Shown here one piece after another: positions 1 to 5,192 of a stretch of DNA of 6,951 bases. Each line of letters opens with the position of its first letter. Within the stretch, counting starts at the first letter, position 1. The notes beneath the pieces were generated by a model. That model made no database searches. It saw nothing but the letters and a program-made list of their open reading frames with translations, and was not told the origin of the DNA. The position numbers and the translations under genes were made by a program. Origin of the DNA: Defluviitaleaceae bacterium. Lineage in GTDB: Bacteria; Bacillota; Clostridia; Lachnospirales; WQUN01. The stretch covers positions 1-6,951 of the forward strand of contig WRHA01000318.1 of the NCBI GenBank assembly GCA_009783395.1. The letters run 5' to 3'.

Positions 1-1867
1 TGTAACGCGCAAGGCTTGCGATGGTGTGTGCGACGCGCTTGGCGGATTCAATATCATCGGCGGCAAGAGCTTCGCGAAATTTATCGGCGGCGTCGGCATG
101 ATTTTCCACAAAATCCGCCCGAATCATCTGAACGACCTCGGGACGACTGTAGTAATCCTCATTCACATCAAGCGTACCGGCAGGCTCACGCTTGGCGCGT
201 ATGAATGTGCGCAATGCGGCATCGAGCTCGGAGGATTGAATCGGCTTGCCGACAAAACCGTCAAACCCCTTTGCGGTAAATTCTTCGGCTTTACCCATCA
301 TCATATTTGCGGTAAGCGCAAGAATCGGTTTTACATATCCCGTTTCACGCAAAATTTGCGTTGTTTCAATGCCGTTAAGCCCCGGCATCATGTGATCCAT
401 AAAAATAATATCGTAGCTTTTGCCCGACTCAATCAGCTCGATGGCCTCCTTGCCGCCGACACATGTCTCGACATTCAGCCCATAAAAGCCCAGCAACCCC
501 CGCGCAACAAAGCGATTTGTCTCAACATCATCCACAACCAAAACACTGCCATGCGGCATGGGTTCCGGCTTAAAAGTAGCCCGCTTGGACCCAATTTCGA
601 ATTGCTCCAGCTTTCGTGCGGTTTCTGCACCAACGGTCGCAACATTGGCGATCTGTTGGGGGATGCGAATAATTACCGCCGTACCCTCGCCAACGCGGCT
701 GTCGATGTCTATATCGGCCGACATCAGTTGCAACAGGCTGTACACGATGGGCATCCCAAGCCCGGTTCCCTCGGTAAAGCGATCTTCAAATTCGTGAAAA
801 CGGGTGAACTCTGTAAAAAGCACATCGAGTTGCTCGCGAGACATGCCTCTGCCCGTGTCCCTAATCGTGACATAAAGGTCGATGTAGTCGGGTTTTTCCG
901 GATGGGGATAGCATTCGGCAGTAAATGAAACACTGCCCTCATCTGTATATTTAATCGCGTTTGAAAGAACATTGTTAAGCACCTGACGGATGCGTATCTC
1001 GTCGCCGGTTAAAGCAACGGGAATGTTTTCGTCTATTCGCACAACAAGATTAAGCGGCTTACTGCCAAGCATAACCGCATTAATTTGCACAATATCGCTC
1101 AGCAAATTTGCCGTCTCATAATCCGAGTAAACCAGCGACATTTTGCTCGCTTCGATTTTTGACAAATCCAAAATATCGTTAATGATTCGTATCAGCGACG
1201 ACGACGCATTAAAAATTTTCGTGATGGATTCTTCGGTTTCATCGGAGATTTCCGGCTGTTGAAGCAGAATTTCGGATATGCCCAAAACGGCCGTAATCGG
1301 CGTGCGAATTTCATGGCTCATGCGCGCAAGAAATCGGCTTTTTGCCTCCGAGTTTGCCTCAACGACGGCACTGCGCTCGCGTTCGGAAAGCATCGCCTCC
1401 ATGGATTCATAAATCCCGCTCATGTCGGATGCACATGTTAAAACCACAGGCCTGTTCTTGAAATTCCCTTTAAAAAAAACCACTTCCATAGGGATTTGTT
1501 CGCCATTCAAATTGTAATGCATCACATTTCGAACCAATTGCCCGCTGTCAGGCACGTTTGAAAGCAACTTAAAACAGCGTTCCATCGGCATATAGCCGGG
1601 AGGCTGATTTGCAGGAATAATTTCGTCCCGCCGTTCTATGTACTCTTCCTTGCGCGACAATCCAAAACGCCTGACCGCTTCCATATTTGAGTCAATTATT
1701 TGCAAATTCTCGTCCCAAATCGTAAGCACAAAATGAACCGTATCGAACGCAAAAGAAGCCCTTGCGTATTCCTCGTAACGGCTTTTAAACTTACTGCTTC
1801 GGCGAAACAATAAAACCATGGTCGCGCACGCCAAAAGCAGTGACGCGACCGTGATAATCTCAGCCAT
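1..1867 (-). CDS. Hybrid sensor histidine kinase (TM-PAS-HisKA-HATPase-REC-Hpt), 3' end outside window
   Basis: Membrane-anchored hybrid histidine kinase; 622 residues are visible and the frame is open to the left edge. Residues 4-21 are one hydrophobic segment followed by FRRSSKFK, so the protein probably has a single anchor and no real extracellular sensor. Residues about 37-150 look like a PAS domain. The HisKA H-box is SHEIRTP with phosphoacceptor His185. The ATPase domain shows an N-box (LSNAIKYT, Asn303), a G1 box (DTGRGM, 337-342) and a G2 box (GTGLGM, 367-372). A receiver domain follows, with acidic pair Asp446/447, phosphoacceptor Asp491 (FMDHMMPG), Thr519 and Lys541. The last visible part is an Hpt domain with probable His614 (VAHTIASLA). 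All phosphorelay residues are intact. The ATG overlaps the end of the upstream response regulator by 8 nt and has only a weak Shine-Dalgarno, which suggests translational coupling. The signal sensed is not visible. Domain calls are confident; partner and pathway are inferred. Confidence 0.93.
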   Translation of the reverse strand, partial: MAEIITVASLLLACATMVLLFRRSSKFKSRYEEYARASFAFDTVHFVLTIWDENLQIIDSNMEAVRRFGLSRKEEYIERRDEIIPANQPPGYMPMERCFKLLSNVPDSGQLVRNVMHYNLNGEQIPMEVVFFKGNFKNRPVVLTCASDMSGIYESMEAMLSERERSAVVEANSEAKSRFLARMSHEIRTPITAVLGISEILLQQPEISDETEESITKIFNASSSLIRIINDILDLSKIEASKMSLVYSDYETANLLSDIVQINAVMLGSKPLNLVVRIDENIPVALTGDEIRIRQVLNNVLSNAIKYTDEGSVSFTAECYPHPEKPDYIDLYVTIRDTGRGMSREQLDVLFTEFTRFHEFEDRFTEGTGLGMPIVYSLLQLMSADIDIDSRVGEGTAVIIRIPQQIANVATVGAETARKLEQFEIGSKRATFKPEPMPHGSVLVVDDVETNRFVARGLLGFYGLNVETCVGGKEAIELIESGKSYDIIFMDHMMPGLNGIETTQILRETGYVKPILALTANMMMGKAEEFTAKGFDGFVGKPIQSSELDAALRTFIRAKREPAGTLDVNEDYYSRPEVVQMIRADFVENHADAADKFREALAADDIESAKRVAHTIASLARY

Positions 1868-2237
1868 TTTTTTGATCCAATATTTTTTGAACCGCCTCTT
1901 TAACTCTCTGCGGTTGCAGTGGTTTGGTTAAATAATCCTTCGCGCCGGCATTTATGCACTCAATAACGTCGTTTGCATCCCGCGAGCCGGTAAACATAAT
2001 AATATTCGCGCCCGGGTCGACGGTAAGCAGTTGACCTATGGCTTTTTTCCCGTTTATTTCGGGCATGGCTATGTCCAAAAAAACGATGTCGGGGTTTACG
2101 ATTTTGTATGATTTTATGGCTTTAATCGCGTCCTCGGCCTCGTGTATGTCTTCGTCCCTCATGCCGCAGAATTCTTTTAAAATATTCCGCATTACTTTGC
2201 GCAAAATAGCGGTATCCTCCACTATCATTACAGTCAT
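1860..2237 (-). CDS. CheY-like single-domain response regulator
   Basis: Stand-alone receiver domain of 125 residues, the usual CheY size, with no DNA-binding or enzymatic output. Numbered from the chosen ATG, it has the acidic pair Glu7-Asp8 (MIVEDT), phosphoacceptor Asp55 (VFLDIAMPE), switch Thr83 (MFTGS) and Lys105 (LTKPL). It should therefore be phosphorylated by a kinase, most simply by the hybrid kinase encoded directly downstream and overlapping it by 8 nt. Start choice: an in-frame ATG at 2246 has the AGAGAGG Shine-Dalgarno directly against it, whereas the ATG at 2237 is 9 nt from that site and gives the normal beta-1 start MTVMIVED. I chose 2237. The gene follows the esterase by 14 nt, and its Shine-Dalgarno overlaps the esterase stop codon. 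Likely role: diffusible phospho-receiver, phosphate shuttle or sink in the same relay; this is inferred from domain content. Confidence 0.93.
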   Translation of the reverse strand: MTVMIVEDTAILRKVMRNILKEFCGMRDEDIHEAEDAIKAIKSYKIVNPDIVFLDIAMPEINGKKAIGQLLTVDPGANIIMFTGSRDANDVIECINAGAKDYLTKPLQPQRVKEAVQKILDQKNG

Positions 2238-2246
2238 GCAAAACAT

Positions 2247-2253
2247 CCTCTCT
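2247..2253 (-). promoter_or_regulatory. Shine-Dalgarno of the response regulator
   Basis: AGAGAGG on the minus strand overlaps the TAG stop of the upstream esterase (2252-2254). It sits 9 nt before the ATG at 2237 but abuts the ATG at 2246. It therefore favours the downstream start and suggests termination-reinitiation coupling between the two genes. Confidence 0.6.
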
Positions 2254-4081
2254 AAACGTGCGTAATTTCAATTTCAAAGGGTGAAGCGGGCAAGCAATAA
2301 GCATTGTAAAGCGGTACAAGAGGACAATCCGCCCAGCCGAATCGCACAAGCGTAGGGTTCATGTCGCCAACGATAACATTCAGCGCATCATCCCAAATGG
2401 CGGCAAAAAGCCGATGCGCCGAACCTTCTTCGTCGATTACATCCAGGAGGGGATGCCCGTCTTTTGCCCACAATCCTTCGGCGTGCTTGAAGTAAATGGT
2501 GAGTCGCCCGGCACTGTATTCTGCTTTTGTAACGGTCGGGCCGTCGGTGATTATGTCCTCGCCGTACGCCAGTCGACGTGCGTGCAGTGCAAACCGCTTA
2601 CCGACGATTTTTTTATTGGTGGGATGAAGGTCGTTATATTCGCCGCAATCGATTGTAACCACCATCGCTGTATTTGGAATGTCTGCACAGCGTCGCTGTT
2701 GTTCGCGAAGAACCGCCCAATATTCACCCGGCGTGCCGAAACCTTCTATAAAATTGTAACTGTATGGGTCGATGTAGTTTGCGATTTGTGTGTAAATCAG
2801 CGGAGCATTGCCGAAATGTTTGTGCAGATGATTCGCCAGCTCCGTGAAGATCGCCTTGTATTCATATGGGCGCGCAGTGTTTGATTCGCCTTGATTCCAT
2901 ATTATTCCGTCGATGCGCAGCCCCAAAAGCGGCGCGAGCATGAAATTGTACACACCGCAGGGTAAGGACGGGAAATAAACGGACGGAGCACACATCGGCA
3001 TAACCGCGCCGGTGCGCCACTTCCAGCGTCCGTCTAAATCGGTGCGTCCGCTTGGATACACAAGTGCGTATTCCTTGCCGGGGATAATTTTGGGGTTGTG
3101 ACTGTCGCCGACGATTCGAATCGCGATCGTATTTTCGCCTTCTTTAAGAAGCCCCTCCGGCAAAACGCAGGCGCATGGGGGAAACAAGTAGGGGACATTT
3201 ATAGCGACTTTTCCGTTTATATAAACAGTCACGCTGTTTTCCACGCGTCCGAAACGAAGTGTAACAGAACCGCACATTTCGGGCAACACAATTTTTTTAC
3301 GCAACCATACCGAGCCGTGACGGGGGAGTTTTGCAGAGTCGAGCAACATTCGTGTTTCCCACATTGTGTCGTCGTATTCGGGGGCAAACCACCGCTCTGA
3401 AATCCCTTTGTCCTTCATGGCAAGCGAGTTTTGCCATGCCTTCACGCGCCTGTCCGACTCGTCCCTTGTTTTTTTGAGGAGATCGGGCTGTTGGATGTTC
3501 TTAAATTCGGCAAAATGGTCGGGGTAATTTTGCACTGCTTCCTCGGGAAGCCAGCTTTCGATTTTTGTTCCGCCAAGGGGAATACAAATAAGACCCACGG
3601 GAATATCGGGGTCTTTTTCAAGGAGCGTTTTTGCAAAATGATAGGGCATCAAGGGAATATGTTCCAAAAACCAACCCGTCGCAGAATGCCATTTCCCCGC
3701 CAAATCCTTTGCGGGCGCGGAAAATGAAAATCCTTTTTCTGCATGAAACACGCGGATTTGTGGGTTTTCCAATATTTTTTCGTCATGCAATAATTCCGCA
3801 CGGGAGGCCGATTCGTCCATGTTTGACGACCCGCCGCACAGCCACACTTTGCCGACATACACATCGTGAATCGTCACGCCACCGACGTTTAACATATACG
3901 GCCCGCCAAATTCACGAGCCGAAATGCACAAATCAAACCGACCGCTTTCGTCCGCAACGGTTTCGTATGTCTCATCCATGAAAGTTGCCACAACCCTTTC
4001 ATGCGGCGTCGCAAAGCCCCAAAGCTTTGCATCCTTACCGATGACCATTCCGCTACTAAAAATGGATGGCAGTTTGACCAT
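2252..4081 (-). CDS. Sialate O-acetylesterase-like SGNH hydrolase
   Basis: Protein of 609 residues with the layout of the sialate O-acetylesterase / acetylxylan esterase family (SASA, DUF303), which removes O-acetyl groups from sialic acids or acetylated plant oligosaccharides. The N-terminus KLPSIFSSGMVIGKDAKLWG is the family's usual first beta domain. Block I is LCGGSSNMDE with predicted nucleophile Ser86; most relatives have GQSNM, so Gln is replaced by Ser. Further signatures are GGTKIESW (170-177), WNQGESN (395-401), and DLHP with Asp484/His486 as the catalytic acid-base pair. Residues about 230-327 (ending in EGENTIAIRI) form the galactose-binding-like jelly-roll insert common in this family. 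No signal peptide is seen, so it is probably cytoplasmic and acts on imported sugars. Start: the frame is open to an ATG at 4141, but the ATG at 4081 has AAGGGGG 8 nt upstream, matches the family start, and lies downstream of the predicted promoter. First gene of an operon with the response regulator and kinase. Exact substrate is unknown. Confidence 0.9.
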   Translation of the reverse strand: MVKLPSIFSSGMVIGKDAKLWGFATPHERVVATFMDETYETVADESGRFDLCISAREFGGPYMLNVGGVTIHDVYVGKVWLCGGSSNMDESASRAELLHDEKILENPQIRVFHAEKGFSFSAPAKDLAGKWHSATGWFLEHIPLMPYHFAKTLLEKDPDIPVGLICIPLGGTKIESWLPEEAVQNYPDHFAEFKNIQQPDLLKKTRDESDRRVKAWQNSLAMKDKGISERWFAPEYDDTMWETRMLLDSAKLPRHGSVWLRKKIVLPEMCGSVTLRFGRVENSVTVYINGKVAINVPYLFPPCACVLPEGLLKEGENTIAIRIVGDSHNPKIIPGKEYALVYPSGRTDLDGRWKWRTGAVMPMCAPSVYFPSLPCGVYNFMLAPLLGLRIDGIIWNQGESNTARPYEYKAIFTELANHLHKHFGNAPLIYTQIANYIDPYSYNFIEGFGTPGEYWAVLREQQRRCADIPNTAMVVTIDCGEYNDLHPTNKKIVGKRFALHARRLAYGEDIITDGPTVTKAEYSAGRLTIYFKHAEGLWAKDGHPLLDVIDEEGSAHRLFAAIWDDALNVIVGDMNPTLVRFGWADCPLVPLYNAYCLPASPFEIEITHV

Positions 4082-4089
4082 GAAAAATG

Positions 4090-4096
4090 CCCCCTT
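4090..4096 (-). promoter_or_regulatory. Shine-Dalgarno of the esterase gene
   Basis: AAGGGGG on the minus strand lies 8 nt before the ATG at 4081. It decides the start: the longer option at 4141 would add 20 residues not typical of the family and would begin upstream of the predicted -10 box. Confidence 0.7.
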
Positions 4097-4112
4097 ATGT
4101 AATACCCGACCC

Positions 4113-4141
4113 ATTATAGCAAAAAGTGCGGCAATGGGCAA
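4113..4141 (-). promoter_or_regulatory. Sigma-A type promoter of the esterase/response regulator/kinase operon
   Basis: On the minus strand there is a perfect TATAAT (4113-4118) preceded by TGC, giving an extended -10. A 17-bp spacer leads to TTGCCC (4136-4141), which matches 4 of 6 bases of the -35 consensus. Transcription would start near 4106, leaving a leader of about 25 nt before the ATG at 4081. Junctions in the operon are too tight for other obvious promoters, so this one probably serves all three genes. Confidence 0.65.
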
Positions 4142-4149
4142 AGAGGCCG

Positions 4150-4182
4150 ATCGGTGCGGGTAGTGACACTACCCGCACCGAT
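4150..4182. repeat. Perfect 16-bp inverted repeat between divergent promoters (candidate operator)
   Basis: ATCGGTGCGGGTAGTG (4150-4165), one central A (4166), then the exact reverse complement CACTACCCGCACCGAT (4167-4182). It ends 8 bp upstream of the -35 of the minus-strand esterase promoter and 21 bp upstream of the -35 of the plus-strand TM2 promoter. It is transcribed from neither, so a DNA-level role is more likely than an RNA one. No T-run follows on either strand, which argues against an intrinsic terminator. The position suits a dimeric regulator acting on both operons; the regulator is not in the window. Confidence 0.75.
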
Positions 4183-4203
4183 TTGAAAAAATGAACATTG
4201 CCA

Positions 4204-4232
4204 TTGACTTCCTGCCTTTCGTGTGCTAAATT
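4204..4232 (+). promoter_or_regulatory. Sigma-A type promoter of the TM2 cluster
   Basis: TTGACT (4204-4209, 5 of 6 matches to the -35 consensus), a 17-bp spacer, then TAAATT (4227-4232, 4 of 6) preceded by TGC, an extended -10. Predicted transcription start is near 4239, leaving an unusually long leader of about 145-150 nt before the GTG at 4387. It is divergent from the esterase promoter. Confidence 0.55.
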
Positions 4233-4240
4233 CTGTGCGA

Positions 4241-4280
4241 GTGGAAGCTGTAAAAAGGTACGCCTTTTTGTAGCTTCTAT
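4241..4280 (+). promoter_or_regulatory. Long 5'-terminal RNA hairpin of the TM2 leader
   Basis: Positions 4241-4258 pair with 4263-4280 in an 18-bp stem with no bulges, closed by the four-base loop TACG (4259-4262), a UNCG-type tetraloop in RNA. Four of the pairs are G-U or U-G (4241/4280, 4243/4278, 4250/4271, 4251/4270). These hold only in plus-strand RNA, so the fold looks like an RNA feature of the TM2 transcript rather than a DNA palindrome. It begins within a few bases of the predicted transcription start. No T-run follows, so it is not a terminator. It could stabilise the 5' end or form part of the downstream switch. Confidence 0.65.
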
Positions 4281-4288
4281 CATTGTGC

Positions 4289-4382
4289 TTAGGGCGAAAA
4301 CATACGAAAATTTGCCTCAAAAATCGTGCCATTCGCGTAGTGGCAACACGCCCTGGAAACTTTTTTGAAGGAAAGGAGGGCG
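4289..4382 (+). promoter_or_regulatory. Candidate translational switch: alternative pairings that expose or cover the first TM2 Shine-Dalgarno
   Basis: AGGGCG occurs at 4291-4296 and again at 4377-4382, where it overlaps the Shine-Dalgarno AGGAGG (4374-4379). A single complement CGCCCT lies between them at 4349-4354. Pairing with the upstream copy extends by two U-G pairs (4289-4296 with 4349-4356). It encloses a small hairpin, TGCCA (4327-4331) with TGGCA (4341-4345), and leaves the ribosome site free. Pairing with the downstream copy covers the site and can continue inward with CTTT (4360-4363) against AAAG (4372-4375). The two states exclude each other, as in translational riboswitches or thermosensors. 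I recognise no known riboswitch consensus. The pairings are seen directly; regulatory function is inferred. Confidence 0.5.
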
Positions 4383-4386
4383 CAAC

Positions 4387-4611
4387 GTGGAAAAAAGAAT
4401 AAACAAGGTAACCTTCATTATAATATCGCTTTTTTTAGGTGCATTCGGAGTCGACAGATTTATGCGCGGGCAAGTGGGCTGGGGTATCCTCAAGCTTGTT
4501 ACCTGTGGCGGTATTGGGATTTGGGAATTGGTCGACTTTATCATAACCCTAACCAAAATCGGCAAATATGGCGATGATTTCATTTTCATCGACGGCGAAT
4601 GGAAGGAATAG
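4387..4611 (+). CDS. TM2-domain membrane protein, paralogue 1 of 3
   Basis: Small membrane protein of 74 residues with a TM2 domain. The first hydrophobic segment (about 8-22) runs into [11 protein letters not shown], the family's G-x-x-G-x-(D/H)-R-F motif. A second segment (about 31-57) contains [10 protein letters not shown] and [11 protein letters not shown] hydrophilic tail, [10 protein letters not shown], follows the domain. The TM2 family is widespread in bacteria but its biochemical role is poorly known; no enzyme motif is visible. The start is GTG, with AGGAGG (4374-4379) 7 nt upstream. First gene of a three-copy tandem; about 50 of 74 residues match the next copy by hand count. Its long structured leader suggests post-transcriptional control of this copy in particular. 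Confidence 0.9.
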   Translation: MEKRINKVTFIIISLFLGAFGVDRFMRGQVGWGILKLVTCGGIGIWELVDFIITLTKIGKYGDDFIFIDGEWKE

Positions 4612-4644
4612 AATAATATGTATTAAATGAAAGGAGAGGCGAAT

Positions 4645-4869
4645 ATGGAAAAGAGAATCAACAAGATAACATTCCTGGTGCTTGCGTTTTTCTTGGGCGA
4701 GTTTGGAATTGACAGGTTTATGCGCGGCCAAATTGGCTTGGGCATTTTAAAGCTTGTTACCTGCGGAGGCCTTGGTATTTGGCAGTTGGTTGACTTTGTT
4801 ATTGCAATAACCAAAATCAGCCACTACGATGAGGAATTCGTTTTCATCGACGGACAATGGGAACGCTAG
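4645..4869 (+). CDS. TM2-domain membrane protein, paralogue 2 of 3
   Basis: Second 74-residue TM2 protein, 33 nt after the first. It has the same plan: MEKRINK start, GEFGIDRFMRG motif, [10 protein letters not shown] and GIWQLVDF in the second membrane segment, then the tail FVFIDGQWER. The frame is open six codons further to an ATG at 4627, but AGGAGAGG (4632-4639) lies correctly before the ATG at 4645. This start also makes all three paralogues exactly 74 residues. Many differences from the neighbours are third-position changes in otherwise conserved codons (for example the DRFMRGQ and KLVTCGG stretches), which points to an old duplication kept under purifying selection. Function is unknown; it could form hetero-oligomers with its paralogues. 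Confidence 0.9.
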   Translation: MEKRINKITFLVLAFFLGEFGIDRFMRGQIGLGILKLVTCGGLGIWQLVDFVIAITKISHYDEEFVFIDGQWER

Positions 4870-4890
4870 TTTGTTTTCGGTTTGTTTTCG
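4870..4890. repeat. Short tandem direct repeat TTTGTTTTCG
   Basis: TTTGTTTTCG at 4870-4879 is repeated at 4881-4890 with one base between, directly after the stop of the second TM2 gene. No T-run terminator follows it. It may be simple slippage; no function is claimed. Confidence 0.6.
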
Positions 4891-4902
4891 TCAAAGGTGA
4901 GC

Positions 4903-4967
4903 GACCTGCCGGGTAGTCAATAAAGGCAATACGTACTTACGAATTTTTATGAAGGGAGGCGGAGGTT
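4903..4967 (+). promoter_or_regulatory. Possible long-range pairing before the third TM2 gene
   Basis: In RNA, GACCT (4903-4907) can pair with AGGTT (4963-4967), using one G-U pair, and GCC (4908-4910) with GGC (4958-4960), leaving a two-base bulge. This would touch the end of the Shine-Dalgarno AGGGAGG (4953-4959) and the bases just before the GTG at 4968. It is a weak candidate in the 98-nt gap, which otherwise holds no clear promoter or terminator. Confidence 0.25.
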
Positions 4968-5192
4968 GTGGAAAAAAGAATTAACAAAATCGTGTTCATC
5001 ATAGTTGTTATTGCTGTGGGCGAACTTGGTATCGACAGATTTATGCGCGGTCAAACAATGATGGGTGTGCTGAAACTTGTTACATGCGGCGGACTCGGAG
5101 TTTGGTGGCTTATCGACGTTATCGGCGTTTTGACCAGAATGAGCAAATACGACGAAGAAATCATTTTCATTGACGGAGAGTACAAAGAATAG
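4968..5192 (+). CDS. TM2-domain membrane protein, paralogue 3 of 3
   Basis: Third 74-residue TM2 protein, with GTG start and AGGGAGG 8 nt upstream. It keeps MEKRINK, GELGIDRFMRG, KLVTCGGLG and the tail IIFIDGEYKE. Its membrane segments are the most diverged of the three: about 44 of 74 residues match copy 2 by hand count, with changes concentrated in hydrophobic positions (for example TMM for IGL at residues 30-32). The core cysteine and both glycines of TCGG are conserved in all three. It lies 98 nt after copy 2, a wider gap than between copies 1 and 2. Its last 26 bp overlap the 3' end of the convergent mfd gene. An intrinsic terminator follows at 5212. Function is unknown. Confidence 0.9.
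   Translation: MEKRINKIVFIIVVIAVGELGIDRFMRGQTMMGVLKLVTCGGLGVWWLIDVIGVLTRMSKYDEEIIFIDGEYKE

Noticed and set aside
26..928. 300-codon open frame on the plus strand
   Set aside because: It lies antisense to the ATPase, receiver and Hpt regions of the hybrid kinase, which carry clear family motifs. The plus-strand translation resembles no protein family and has no convincing ribosome site.
2414..2884. 156-codon plus-strand open frame opposite the esterase
   Set aside because: Antisense to strongly conserved esterase blocks (WNQGESN, DLHP); no promoter or family resemblance.
4082..4141. Twenty-residue N-terminal extension of the esterase
   Set aside because: It would start upstream of the predicted -10 box, lacks a matching ribosome site and does not fit the family start; the ATG at 4081 has a well-spaced AAGGGGG.
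4150..4190. Palindrome as an intrinsic terminator
   Set aside because: On the plus strand the stem is followed by TTGAAAAAATG and on the minus strand by CGGCCTCTTTG; neither is a terminator T-run, and no gene ends nearby on either strand.
4241..4386. Known riboswitch (cyclic di-GMP, cyclic di-AMP, ZTP, fluoride, preQ1, guanidine)
   Set aside because: By eye none of the conserved cores I know for these classes is present. A covariance-model scan would be decisive; I could not run it.
4627..4644. Upstream ATG for the second TM2 gene
   Set aside because: It would put the Shine-Dalgarno inside the coding region and break the exact 74-residue length shared with the other two copies.
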